From Leptospira levettii (GTDB lineage Bacteria; Spirochaetota; Leptospiria; Leptospirales; Leptospiraceae), in contig NZ_NPDM01000001.1 in assembly GCF_002812085.1 (NCBI RefSeq), forward strand, positions 620,001 to 684,000: a DNA stretch of 64,000 bases. Reading direction: 5' to 3'. This document shows positions 1 through 9,111 of the stretch, one piece after another. A model generated the notes under the pieces. It did no database searches. It was not told the DNA's origin and saw only the letters and a list, made by a program, of their open reading frames with translations. Each line of letters opens with the position of its first letter. Position 1 is the first letter of the stretch. A program made the position numbers and the translations under genes.

Positions 1-485
1 ATATGAAACGAAGTACGTTCCGTCAAAATCTAACGGAAAAAGATGATAGATGTGATGGTTACGATGAACTCGGAAAGATTTTACCTGAAAAAAAATTCGT
101 AACCCCAGAACTTTCATCTGGTGGATTATGGACAACCCCAGAGGACATTGGAACTCTTTTTAACGAAGTGGCAAAAGCCAAACAAGGGCGTTCTGAATTT
201 TTAACTAAAGAATCTGCTGAATACCTACTTTCACCTAAAATGAGTGCGGCAAGTTTAACCGTACATGCACTTGTCGCTCATGGATTTTTTCTCAATCGGA
301 CTGGAAAAACAGAGTATTTTTTCCATGGAGGCCATACAAAGGGACATAAGTCTTTGGCCATTTTTAACGCTGAAAAGGGGTATGGAGTGGTCATCATGAC
401 CAATTCAGAAAATGGTTCCAAACTGATCTGGCGGATTTTACGGACCATTTCTGTGGATGAAAAATGGGATAAGTTTGTGAATTAA
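1..485 (+). CDS. Serine hydrolase of the beta-lactamase/PBP-like family, C-terminal part (5' end outside window)
   Basis: Only the last ~160 residues are visible; the reading frame is open to the left edge, so the ATG at position 3 is probably internal. The motif SSGGLWTTPEDI (about residues 38-49 of the visible part) and the later HGGHTKGH (from residue 108) match the C-terminal half of class C beta-lactamase-related serine hydrolases, where an H-x-G triad replaces the KTG box of true beta-lactamases. The catalytic SxxK and YxN motifs would lie upstream of the window. Such proteins are usually exported esterases or peptidases; the substrate cannot be told. The stop at 485 lies 45 bases before the STAS gene on the same strand, so co-transcription is possible. 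Confidence 0.75.
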   Translation, partial: MKRSTFRQNLTEKDDRCDGYDELGKILPEKKFVTPELSSGGLWTTPEDIGTLFNEVAKAKQGRSEFLTKESAEYLLSPKMSAASLTVHALVAHGFFLNRTGKTEYFFHGGHTKGHKSLAIFNAEKGYGVVIMTNSENGSKLIWRILRTISVDEKWDKFVN

Positions 486-529
486 ACTATTGACCAAATT
501 TTTAAATTGGCTATTCTCTAAGCGATTCG

Positions 530-868
530 ATGGAATATACAGAATCTAAATCTAACGGAATTGTAGTCCTTAAATTGTTTGGCAACTTAGATATGTTAAA
601 TGCCGGCATTCTCAAAGAAAGGATCAAAGAATCTGCGTCCCAATCCGAACATCGATTTATCTTTGATTTGGAAGGAGTCAGTTTTATCGATTCCTCTGGA
701 TTTGGACTCATCATGTCTCTCAATGACAAACTCACCGAATTAGGGGGTGGATTAAGAATCGTAAACGTTTCCAAAACCATCCGTCAAATTTTTAGAATCT
801 CAAAAATTTCATCCGTGATCCAAATCTTCGAATCCACAGAAGAAGCAATCGAGTCCTTTCACTCTTAA
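530..868 (+). CDS. STAS-domain anti-sigma-factor antagonist
   Basis: A 112-residue protein that is one complete STAS domain. The hallmark DSSGFG sits at residues 54-59, and in SpoIIAA/RsbV relatives a serine of this pair is phosphorylated by an anti-sigma kinase and dephosphorylated by a PP2C/SpoIIE phosphatase. The fold order (beta strands at IVVLKLFGNL and HRFIFDLEGV, then the conserved helix after DSSG) is typical. It converges with a membrane SpoIIE phosphatase ending 38 bases downstream, so the two may form a partner-switching pair; that pairing is inference from position. No anti-sigma kinase gene is beside them. The cognate sigma factor or other target is unknown. Confidence 0.85.
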   Translation: MEYTESKSNGIVVLKLFGNLDMLNAGILKERIKESASQSEHRFIFDLEGVSFIDSSGFGLIMSLNDKLTELGGGLRIVNVSKTIRQIFRISKISSVIQIFESTEEAIESFHS

Positions 869-906
869 TTGTTTCTCAAATTTTCTTCGTTTAACAAACT
901 CTAACC

Positions 907-3303
907 TCACGTGACAGAAGTTGTTACCATTTTTTTCCAAAAGTTTTTTAGTTTTAAAACTTTGGGATTTTCTGGTGCCATTTCCTGTAATGCAAGTAAA
1001 ACTTCTTTAGATCGTTCGATGTCTCTTCTATGCATCAATATTTCAGCTAACAAAAGCAAGTTGTTAAAATTCTTCGGATCTCGATACCTGAGTCGCTCAG
1101 CATAGTCTGTCGCAAGTACAAAATCTCTTTTTTGTTTATGTGCATAAGCAATATAAAATAAAAAGTCTGTATCACCTGGATTTAGTTGTAGATATCGATT
1201 TGCTAGAACAATCGCTTTTTCATAATCCTTAGATTTCATATAGAGTTTGGACAATTCTCTCAAACAATATAAATCATCTGGTTCTGATTCCAAGGCAAGT
1301 TCTAAAGCAAAAATAGCATTATTCCATTCACCATCTCTGTAGGATTGTATTCCTTCACCTAACATTTTGTAGTATGTATTGTTCTTTGTAGATTCTTTTG
1401 CAGCATATGCAACTTCTTCTAAAAAGGATATTCTCATCAGACTCAAGTCATCAGTTAATTCACCGAATAACATCATCACACGGCAAATCTCTTTTAAGTC
1501 TCCTGCACCTTCTGTGACATGACGAAGGAAAACTGTTTCATCATCGTTAATCATACGGTTTCCACCAGAATGACCCACAAACAAATCATCACGGCCATCG
1601 GATCCCAAAATCAATACGTCACCTGGACGTAATGGATAAATTTGAATGACTACTTCATCACCACTCATTTCGGTAAAACCAATCTTACGCAACGAATGTT
1701 CGTTTTCCAAGAAACTTGCTACACCATCACGGTATAAAACAATCCAAGGGTGTTCTGCATTGATGTAGTACAATGTACCTGTTTCTTCGTCCACCAAACC
1801 TAAAATAGCGGAAAGTAACATATGCCCATCAAAACTAATGAACACATTATGTACTTCTTGGAAACATTCCTTTAACCAACGTTCGGGGTGTCTGTCCTGC
1901 ATGTACCTTAGTTTCTGAGTACGAGTGATAATGGATTTGAATACTGTTCCCATAACCAAAGCACCACCAGCACCTTGTATGGATTTCCCCATAGCATCTG
2001 CATTTAAGAATACAGTGTATTTTTTCCCCATGAGATAAATAGAATCAGAAACAGATAAGTCTCCACCAATCTCGGATTGTTTATTACGAAATTGGAACTG
2101 TTTCATTTGCCTTTCAAAAATTTGAATCGAAACAGTTTCTGATTTTGCAAATGATCCCTTTAGTGGTTTGATGAGTAGTGATGTTAAAAAATAATCTCCA
2201 TCTTGTTTTTCCTGCATCTTTTGCATTTCAGATAAAGTATCATTCAGTTCTCTAGTGCGCTGGTTTACCATCTCTTCTAAATGATTTTGGTGTTCTGCTA
2301 ACTCCTCTTTCATTTCAACAAAAACTCGCCCCATCTGCCCTATTTCATCACTTCTATGGGTTGGCAAAGTTTCAGGTTTCCATTGGTCTAAATCAACCAT
2401 CGCAGAAGTCAAGAGTTTGATTGCTTCCACCATATCTCGAGAAAATAAAAAGGAAATCAAAAAGATTACGCCACATAACACTAGAGAAGCGACAACGAAA
2501 AAGGACCAAATTTTCCAAGTTTTAGATTCTACCTCGTTCTCATCAATCATCACATGAAAAACGAGTTGTTTGATTTTTTGTGAACTTCCTACGTATGGAA
2601 TTTTTACTAAGTAATAAGGTTTATTTTGGAAATGAAATCTTTGTTCTTCTAAAAGTAAGTCTGGATTTTCATTCATCACCATTCGGATCATATCTGATCC
2701 TACTGTTTTCACCTTTCCTTCCTGAAAAATTGCTAGATGAATTCGATTGTCTTTTGAAATTGTTTTTGTAAAATTATCATCAACCACTTGGCCAATGAGA
2801 ATTGTACCTCGACCAAAAAGTGGTGCCGCCAAACGAAATCCAAGTCCACTATGACCATCTTCCAAGGCTGCTGTCGCTTGGCCATTCAGAGCATTTTGTA
2901 TAATGGGTTGGTTTTTTTTATCATCTCCAAAATCTTTTGGCCTATGAACACGAAATACTACTTTTCCTTGGCTATCACCTAGCTCAAAAATGGAAAGACC
3001 ATACCGTTTTAAAATTTGTTGTAAATAAGGAAGTTCTCTTTGTAAAACTTGACGATCATTAAGTCCTCGTTCCAAAATCTCCCTTGTTCTTGCATTAAAG
3101 GTAATTTCTTCCAATAATAACCTGAGTTTTTCTTCTTTAAACTCTAACTCTCGCTGAAAGTTTCGTGATAAATCTTCCGCTCTTTGTGTTTGTGGGATAT
3201 TTTTGACTGATTGTAAAAGGTAGGCGAAACTCGTTGTGAGAGCAATTACAAGAAGAATTTGACTCACACTCAATATTAATAAGAATTTGTAACGTATGCT
3301 CAT
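907..3303 (-). CDS. Membrane sensor PP2C (SpoIIE) phosphatase with C-terminal TPR repeats
   Basis: A 798-residue protein: first membrane segment about residues 8-30, an extracytoplasmic sensor region to about 262, second membrane segment about 264-287, a HAMP-like linker and coiled coil to about 365, a SpoIIE-type PP2C domain about 380-628, and TPR-like helices about 640-790. Metal-site motifs are recognisable: GGD at 413-415, DAMGKS at 436-441, GSDGRDD at 567-573 and DDLSLM at 618-623. SpoIIE-type phosphatases dephosphorylate STAS-domain antagonists, and a STAS gene converges on this one. The whole output half (from DGDYFLTSLL on) closely resembles the protein at 54153-56723, which has a 7TM sensor instead. 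The TPRs suggest a further protein partner. Ligand unknown. Confidence 0.85.
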   Translation of the reverse strand: MSIRYKFLLILSVSQILLVIALTTSFAYLLQSVKNIPQTQRAEDLSRNFQRELEFKEEKLRLLLEEITFNARTREILERGLNDRQVLQRELPYLQQILKRYGLSIFELGDSQGKVVFRVHRPKDFGDDKKNQPIIQNALNGQATAALEDGHSGLGFRLAAPLFGRGTILIGQVVDDNFTKTISKDNRIHLAIFQEGKVKTVGSDMIRMVMNENPDLLLEEQRFHFQNKPYYLVKIPYVGSSQKIKQLVFHVMIDENEVESKTWKIWSFFVVASLVLCGVIFLISFLFSRDMVEAIKLLTSAMVDLDQWKPETLPTHRSDEIGQMGRVFVEMKEELAEHQNHLEEMVNQRTRELNDTLSEMQKMQEKQDGDYFLTSLLIKPLKGSFAKSETVSIQIFERQMKQFQFRNKQSEIGGDLSVSDSIYLMGKKYTVFLNADAMGKSIQGAGGALVMGTVFKSIITRTQKLRYMQDRHPERWLKECFQEVHNVFISFDGHMLLSAILGLVDEETGTLYYINAEHPWIVLYRDGVASFLENEHSLRKIGFTEMSGDEVVIQIYPLRPGDVLILGSDGRDDLFVGHSGGNRMINDDETVFLRHVTEGAGDLKEICRVMMLFGELTDDLSLMRISFLEEVAYAAKESTKNNTYYKMLGEGIQSYRDGEWNNAIFALELALESEPDDLYCLRELSKLYMKSKDYEKAIVLANRYLQLNPGDTDFLFYIAYAHKQKRDFVLATDYAERLRYRDPKNFNNLLLLAEILMHRRDIERSKEVLLALQEMAPENPKVLKLKNFWKKMVTTSVT

Positions 3304-3387
3304 AGAAAACTACGTGCATCTTCGCAAATTTACGTTACAATCAAATGACATTCCTTTGAAGGAAATGTATCATCTGGAATTTTTAAT

Positions 3388-4584
3388 ATGAAACCAAATG
3401 CCACCTTATTTTTTCTCATTATTTTGGTTTTAGTAATTTATTATACTATTGAGGTTATCTTACATAATCTGACTTTAAAAAAATTCAAACATAGAATCCA
3501 TGTCAACGGAACAAGGGGAAAATCAAGCGTAACAAGACTTATACGAGCTGGTCTCTCATCCTCAGGACATTCTGTTTTTGCAAAAACGACAGGAACACTT
3601 GCTCGTATGATATTCCCGGATGGTTCCGAAAAATCCATTACAAGATTTGGGAAACCATCCATATTGGAACAAATCAAAATTCTAAAAAAAGCAAAATCAT
3701 CTGGAGCCGATATAGTTGTTTTGGAATGTATGGCTTTGGAACCTCGATACCAGTGGGCAAGTGAAGGTCAAATATTACATTCTGACATAGGAGTGATCAC
3801 AAACATTCGAGAAGATCACTTGGAAATTATGGGACCTAATTTAATTGATGTCGCAAAAACATTGTTGTCTGCAAGCCCAATCAATGGGACACTATTTGTG
3901 GGTCCAAACGATTTTGAAAAAGAAGTCCTAGACGTTTGTTTGGACCGAAACACAAAAGCAATCATCCTATCGAAAGAAGAAATTGAAACTGTTACTGATG
4001 AAGAAATCTTAAAGTTTCCATATTGGGAACACAAAGAGAATGTATATCTCGCTCTTAAAGTTTGTGAATTATTAGGAGTGGAACGAAATGATGCCTTAAA
4101 TGCAATGTGGAAAGTAAATCCAGATCCAGGAGCTCTTTCCGTATTACCAATTCACTTTTTTGGAAAAGAGTTTATCTACGCAAATGCAATGGCAGCCAAT
4201 GATCCTAGTAGCACAAAACTCATCTGGAATTCAATTTTGCAAAGGTATCCAAATATTAAAAAACGATTCATATTATTCCATACAAGAGAAGATCGTCCAG
4301 AAAGAACCATACAACTCACAAAAGAGTTTGCCAATTGGGAAGGTTATGATGCCATTATTTTAATAGGTTCATCTACGACATTTGCGTTTCAATGTTTAAA
4401 ATCATATTCGAATACGGAAGTTCCTATTTATGTATGGGAACACTTAAGTTTAGATGGAATATTTGAATCATTACTTTCAATACTTCCAAAACAATCATTG
4501 GTATTTGGAATGGGGAATATAGTGGGACTTGGAATGAATTTGTCTTTATACTTTAAGAATAGGTCAGAACAAACATATGAATGA
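3388..4584 (+). CDS. pgsB: Poly-gamma-glutamate synthase subunit PgsB/CapB (Mur-ligase-like ATPase)
   Basis: 398 residues, close to the usual ~390 of PgsB/CapB. An N-terminal membrane segment (about 6-26) precedes the Mur-ligase-type ATP loop NGTRGKSSVTR (loop residues 41-47), followed by a central domain with the TNIREDHLE motif typical of amide ligases. PgsB is the catalytic ATP-dependent amide ligase that joins glutamates through their gamma-carboxyl groups, acting with PgsC at the membrane. The gene overlaps pgsC by 8 bases, and pgsC overlaps the PgsW-type gene by 4, an arrangement of translationally coupled genes. The promoter should lie in the 84-base divergent gap shared with the SpoIIE phosphatase gene. 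Confidence 0.92.
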   Translation: MKPNATLFFLIILVLVIYYTIEVILHNLTLKKFKHRIHVNGTRGKSSVTRLIRAGLSSSGHSVFAKTTGTLARMIFPDGSEKSITRFGKPSILEQIKILKKAKSSGADIVVLECMALEPRYQWASEGQILHSDIGVITNIREDHLEIMGPNLIDVAKTLLSASPINGTLFVGPNDFEKEVLDVCLDRNTKAIILSKEEIETVTDEEILKFPYWEHKENVYLALKVCELLGVERNDALNAMWKVNPDPGALSVLPIHFFGKEFIYANAMAANDPSSTKLIWNSILQRYPNIKKRFILFHTREDRPERTIQLTKEFANWEGYDAIILIGSSTTFAFQCLKSYSNTEVPIYVWEHLSLDGIFESLLSILPKQSLVFGMGNIVGLGMNLSLYFKNRSEQTYE

Positions 4585-5041
4585 AATTCTCCCTTTGTCG
4601 ATTGGACTTAGTTTGGTGATTAGTCTGGTTTTTTCAGAATTGTTTGGTATTTTAGGTACGGGACTCGTTGTGCCAGGATACCTTGCATTATCTCTCACAC
4701 ATCCCAAAAATATCGCGCTCACTTTCCTCATCGCATTTTTATCATTTATCTGCGTTGAACTTCTCTCAAAATTTTTAATGATCTTTGGCAAAAGAAAGAT
4801 AGTCTTCATCTTGTTATTTGGATACTTTTTTGGTTATTTATTAAATTATCAAATTTTACCAGACATTGATTTATTATATTTATCAGAAGTAAGGGGAATC
4901 GGATTCATCATTCCTGGACTCATTGCTGTTTGGTACGAAAGACAAGGAGTATTGGAAACGACTTCCGTATTGATTTTAGCGGCTATCTTTGTGAAAATTC
5001 TTTTAATTTTTCTTTTAGGAAATGAATTAGAAAATTTATGA
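4577..5041 (+). CDS. pgsC: Poly-gamma-glutamate synthase membrane subunit PgsC/CapC
   Basis: 154 residues, nearly all hydrophobic, with about four to five membrane segments; the family is usually ~150 residues. Recognisable family features are the N-terminal GLSLVISLVFSELFG and the repeated GLVVPGYLAL / GFIIPGLIAV motifs (residues about 33-42 and 109-118), which form an internal duplication typical of CapC. PgsC forms the membrane part of the polymerase with PgsB. The ATG lies inside the end of pgsB (8-base overlap) and the stop overlaps the next start as ATGA, so PgsB, PgsC and the next protein are likely made in linked amounts. Confidence 0.9.
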   Translation: MNEILPLSIGLSLVISLVFSELFGILGTGLVVPGYLALSLTHPKNIALTFLIAFLSFICVELLSKFLMIFGKRKIVFILLFGYFFGYLLNYQILPDIDLLYLSEVRGIGFIIPGLIAVWYERQGVLETTSVLILAAIFVKILLIFLLGNELENL

Positions 5042-6171
5042 TTACAAAAGTTTATTGGTCACCTTGGCAACATTCACGTGTCGCTTTATTTTTACTGGCC
5101 GTCCTTGGTGTAATGGGATTACTATTAATCGAAACTTGTAAGGTAAAAAAAGAGCAACCATACTTCAAAAAAAAATTACATGCTGCTAAATTAGCTGAAC
5201 GTGGATTCCAGATCCTAAAACCCGAACTTTTAAAACATAAAAAACCTGATTATAGAGAGTTTGATCCAACTAACTCTGGTTTAATAGGCGAATTTTTAAC
5301 TCCAGTGACAAGTAACAGTGGTTCTTTACAGGCAAAACAAACTTCAGTAAACCCAAACTTTGCCGCAGTAATGGTTCAATTCCTTAAAAAAGCTAAAGTA
5401 GAGGAAGGTGACACAGTAGCTGTTGCTATCTCTGGATCATTCCCTGCACTGAACATTTGTTTGTTTGCTGCATTAGATACATTAAAACTAAAACCAATCA
5501 TTGTATCTAGTGCTTCAGCATCTCAATTTGGAGCGAACCATCCTCAGATGTTATGGCTTGATATGGAAAATGAATTAGAATCTTCTGGTATATTTTCGTT
5601 TCGTTCTAGTTATGCATCATTAGGTGGAATCCAAGACAAAGCAGCAGGCACTTCAAAAGAAGGGAAAGAAATGCTTTTACGCGCACTCAAACGAAATAAA
5701 GTTAAATTATTAGATCCAATCCACTTTGAAGACTCAATTGAAAAAAGAATGAAATACTATGATGAGTTATCACAAGGAAAACCCATCAAACTTTTTATCA
5801 ATGTAGGTGGAGGTACAACGATTTTAGGAACAAGTTTGGGCAAACAAGTTTTTAAAAATGGATTGATCACTGATTTACCAGAAGAAGTACATATTCCCAA
5901 TTCTGTGATTAAGTCGTTTTTAGAACGGGAGATCCCTGTTATCAATTTCATTCAAATTGAATCTTTAGCGCGAAAATTCGGACTTCCTTTAACTCCAAAA
6001 AAAGTTCCAAAACCAGGAGAAGGAAAAGTATTTTATTCAGAAGAATACAATCCAATATTGTATGTTTCTGTTTTCCTTTTTTTGCTCGTTGGATTGTATG
6101 GAGTAACAAGACTCGGTTGGGGTGAAAATGAAGAAGATCGTTACCTTCCGATCACACTCCGTTCTAGGTGA
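5038..6171 (+). CDS. pgsW: Poly-gamma-glutamate system protein PgsW
   Basis: 377 residues with an N-terminal membrane segment (about 14-32) and a C-terminal one (about 339-359, FLFLLVGLYGVTR nearby), the central region lying outside or at the membrane. It belongs, by recognition, to the 'poly-gamma-glutamate system protein' family found with pgsB and pgsC in organisms lacking a normal PgsA/CapA. Its exact role is not established; it probably assists polymer export or anchoring. It overlaps pgsC by ATGA and is followed after 6 bases by a small membrane protein gene. No CapA-like metallophosphatase or gamma-glutamyl hydrolase gene is nearby. Confidence 0.82.
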   Translation: MITKVYWSPWQHSRVALFLLAVLGVMGLLLIETCKVKKEQPYFKKKLHAAKLAERGFQILKPELLKHKKPDYREFDPTNSGLIGEFLTPVTSNSGSLQAKQTSVNPNFAAVMVQFLKKAKVEEGDTVAVAISGSFPALNICLFAALDTLKLKPIIVSSASASQFGANHPQMLWLDMENELESSGIFSFRSSYASLGGIQDKAAGTSKEGKEMLLRALKRNKVKLLDPIHFEDSIEKRMKYYDELSQGKPIKLFINVGGGTTILGTSLGKQVFKNGLITDLPEEVHIPNSVIKSFLEREIPVINFIQIESLARKFGLPLTPKKVPKPGEGKVFYSEEYNPILYVSVFLFLLVGLYGVTRLGWGENEEDRYLPITLRSR

Positions 6172-6177
6172 TTCCAT

Positions 6178-6366
6178 ATGGCAAAAATCATTGTACTATC
6201 GATTTTACTTTTTTTCATTTTACGTTGGGTGAGTCGCATTTTGATCTTACCTGCAAAAATTGCGGAAGAACTTGGGAAAAACCAAAGGGAAACATTCCAA
6301 AATAGGCCCAAAGCCCCCCAATCCAATGAAAAAGACATCTCAGACCGTGGAAAAATAATCGAATAA
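6178..6366 (+). CDS. Small single-pass membrane protein of unknown function, end of pgs operon
   Basis: 62 residues. The first ~25 (IIVLSILLFFILRWVSRILI) form one membrane helix, followed by a polar tail with many charged residues. It starts 6 bases after pgsW in the same direction, so it is almost certainly co-transcribed. The layout (short helix, basic turn, polar tail) is like several small DUF proteins from other phyla, but no firm family match can be made from sequence alone. It may be an accessory of the poly-gamma-glutamate export apparatus; this is inference from location only. Confidence 0.65.
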   Translation: MAKIIVLSILLFFILRWVSRILILPAKIAEELGKNQRETFQNRPKAPQSNEKDISDRGKIIE

Positions 6367-6417
6367 CTTCCAATTTCAGACGAGAAAATTTCCAATTTGG
6401 ACGAAATTCTAAATAAG

Positions 6418-6969
6418 ATGAGACAGAATTCGTCGGCAAAATTTGCCCATTTTTTCCAAACGAATCTCCTAAAAAACACCACTCGATTTCTAACCACATT
6501 ATCTTTGTTAGTTTTTATCCAATGTGGTGTTCCCAAAGGTGAATTTGGTTGGACAACTACCAAAATGGAAGAAATGGACATTCTGGAACAACACATCCAA
6601 ACCATCACTGACTATAAAATGATGAGGGATGATCTTATTTTTTCTCCAACTGATACCATTCATTATGTTTACCAATTTTCAAGGAATCCTGGACTCGAGA
6701 CAGATTTCCATATTTCACTCAATCGTTATGAATTGGATTTTGTGGAAATTGATATTAAAAAGAAACGAGTAGAACCAGATAGTCTAGCGATACGGGATGA
6801 ATTTTCTTTACTAAGAACTGGCGAATACCTAATTAAAATCGTTCATGAAGGTGACACCGTTGACGAAGTAAAATTTAGAGTTTTGCCTGATGAAGGATAT
6901 ACACAGGAAAATCTAGAACAAGAATTAGCTGGCGATCAAACCGATGAAATCATTAAATACTCTCGTTAA
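6418..6969 (+). CDS. Probable lipoprotein of unknown function
   Basis: I choose the ATG at 6418; the frame also allows a TTG at 6397, but from 6418 a long basic n-region and a hydrophobic stretch lead to LSLLVFIQC with the lipidated cysteine at residue 36, a good spirochaetal lipobox. The mature part (about 148 residues) is mixed alpha/beta and ends acidic, with no family I recognise. It follows the pgs operon by about 50 bases on the same strand and its last 17 bases overlap the 3' end of the convergent TPR gene. It may serve the pgs system or be independent. Confidence 0.7.
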   Translation: MRQNSSAKFAHFFQTNLLKNTTRFLTTLSLLVFIQCGVPKGEFGWTTTKMEEMDILEQHIQTITDYKMMRDDLIFSPTDTIHYVYQFSRNPGLETDFHISLNRYELDFVEIDIKKKRVEPDSLAIRDEFSLLRTGEYLIKIVHEGDTVDEVKFRVLPDEGYTQENLEQELAGDQTDEIIKYSR

Positions 6970-8944
6970 TTGGTGGCTCTATATTTCCCGTTTCTAATAT
7001 TTTTTTAATTCTTTCCAATTCTTTTAATGCAACACGGATATCTGTTTCCCCACCTTCTTTGATTACGAATTCGTAATACTCTTGGGCTTTTTTATAATCA
7101 CGGTTTTCCTCTGCAAGAACTCCTAATCGAAATAAGATTTTAATAAGAGGAATTTTATTCCGTTTCGTTTCTAAAACACGAATCACAGCTTCTTGGTCTT
7201 CGATTTTTAAATCCATTAATCTATATTGGGATAAAGCATCATCAAGAGTTGTGACCATTAAATCTTTTTTCAAAGTTTGTTTTTTCTCAATTAATTCTAA
7301 GCGTTCTTTTTCTGCTACGATGAGTTTCTCATCGATTTTTTTCCACTGCATGAGTGCAATGTTCAGTTTGTTTTGTTCTAATTCGAATCTTTTGAGTTTT
7401 TTATCTTTTTTACTGAGATAAAAATATGCAATGGATTCCATTTCTGGAAGACCTGTATCCTGGGCCAAGGATGGATTCCAATCTTTACTATTTTTCTCTA
7501 ACCAATAGGTTAAAAAACTGGCACCTCTTTCAGGATCTCCAATCTTATGATTGAAAAATACACCAATTTCATAGGAAACTCTTGTTTTTTCAGGTGTATC
7601 TGGACTTAATTTAAAAAATGTTTCATAATAATTTCCGGCTAAAATATTTCTTTTTAAATCAGCATTAATCGTTGCTAAACGCAAATTGGCTTTTATTATT
7701 TTTTCTTTTTCTTCATCACTTGGATTAGGATTTTTCAAATACTCGGTTAAAGCCTTTTCATAAAAATCAGCAGCTTTTTCTTTTTTCCCATCTTGCCTAT
7801 ATTGTTCGGCGATGTCATTTAATACATTGGGGTTTTCATTCCATATGCGATAAGCTCTTTCTAAAATTAACTCATAAGCAAAAAAATCAGTATTTCTTTT
7901 ATAATCAAATAGAACGTATATTCCTTTTCCTGCTGTTCCTAATTTATTTACAATTTTGAGTCTTTCTTTGTTATCATCTTCAAGTTTTTTAACAACATTG
8001 GCAAAGGCATAAAGATCATTAGACTCGATTTGTTTTCGTTTGTTTAGATAAGCCAAATACCTTTTATTATAAGAATCTTCATAATTTGATTTTGCTTTTT
8101 TTCTGGATTCTTCAATCAAACGAACTTCATCATTCCAAAGTTTTCTTTGAGATACCAATTCAGATAACTGTTTTCCTTCTCGAATCCAATTGCTTTCTTT
8201 TAGATGAATGTCATCCTTTGCTTTTTTTAATTTTTGTTCTGCTTGGATCCACTCCGTGTACAATCTTTCGTGTTCTTTGGCAGAACTTTCATCATATCCA
8301 AGCACATCTTCTTTTTGCCATTCGCCCATACGGAAACCTTCTTCGGTCATCTCTAGTGGATGGTAACGAAAGGCCGCGATGTAATGTCTTAGAGCAGGTG
8401 CAAACTTTTCAGATTCTACATAAAGTTTTGCAAGTTTGGTATGCAAATAATACAAAAGTGGTGAGTCACGAACAATAAAGGTTTCAGAATGTTTGTGTGT
8501 ACTTTGCCAAAGTAATAACCGAATGTCATTCATCTCTGTGCGAGAATTATAAACATTACCTTTTTCACGATCTTCCCAAATTCGTTTTTCTTCAATGAAT
8601 TGGCTATAATATCGTTTTAAGAGACCTTCCGCCTCACGGATCTTAGTTTCCAAATTTTTGGGACCTGTTTCCTGTCCTGGATCCACAGGTAAATCAGCAC
8701 CAGGTATGACAGGAACATCAGGTGCATTCGGATCCACAGGTTTTGGCTCATCTCGAAGGGCGATCCCAGAATCTTCATCGATGTTGATTCTTTTTTCAGT
8801 GTCGAGAGATTTGACTTCCTCCATGGAAATCACCTGGAGTGGGGAAAGATACAAACCTGAGAGTGGATTCCTGCGGTCTTCCTCCCCTGCCCAAATTGAA
8901 AATTGTAAAATGAAAAAAAGGAACCAAATGCACAACTTGGACAT
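6953..8944 (-). CDS. Exported TPR/coiled-coil protein of unknown function
   Basis: I place the start at the ATG at 8944 because it yields a clean signal peptide (KLCIWFLFFILQFSIWAGE); an in-frame TTG at 8986 would add 14 polar residues before it. The mature ~640-residue protein starts with a proline/aspartate-rich stretch (around PVDPNAPDVPVIPGADLP), then has TPR-type helices (FYEKALTEYLKNPNPSDEEK, YKKAQEYYEFVIKEGG) and long charged coiled coils. Such architecture usually means a periplasmic scaffold. The 3' end overlaps the convergent lipoprotein gene by 17 bases. No specific function is visible. Confidence 0.75.
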   Translation of the reverse strand: MSKLCIWFLFFILQFSIWAGEEDRRNPLSGLYLSPLQVISMEEVKSLDTEKRINIDEDSGIALRDEPKPVDPNAPDVPVIPGADLPVDPGQETGPKNLETKIREAEGLLKRYYSQFIEEKRIWEDREKGNVYNSRTEMNDIRLLLWQSTHKHSETFIVRDSPLLYYLHTKLAKLYVESEKFAPALRHYIAAFRYHPLEMTEEGFRMGEWQKEDVLGYDESSAKEHERLYTEWIQAEQKLKKAKDDIHLKESNWIREGKQLSELVSQRKLWNDEVRLIEESRKKAKSNYEDSYNKRYLAYLNKRKQIESNDLYAFANVVKKLEDDNKERLKIVNKLGTAGKGIYVLFDYKRNTDFFAYELILERAYRIWNENPNVLNDIAEQYRQDGKKEKAADFYEKALTEYLKNPNPSDEEKEKIIKANLRLATINADLKRNILAGNYYETFFKLSPDTPEKTRVSYEIGVFFNHKIGDPERGASFLTYWLEKNSKDWNPSLAQDTGLPEMESIAYFYLSKKDKKLKRFELEQNKLNIALMQWKKIDEKLIVAEKERLELIEKKQTLKKDLMVTTLDDALSQYRLMDLKIEDQEAVIRVLETKRNKIPLIKILFRLGVLAEENRDYKKAQEYYEFVIKEGGETDIRVALKELERIKKILETGNIEPPINESI

Positions 8945-9111
8945 ATTTCTTTTTGAAACCTGATTGTCCGAGAGAGAAAACTCCAATTGTGATTCCTACC
9001 TGTAGTCAATTATCGGCGAAATTTCAATTTTCCCAATACAAAAGGTGTTGTATTCTTTTGCCAGATGGCGTTCACTAAAAAACAAATCCAAACCCAATCA
9101 ACAAAAATCAC

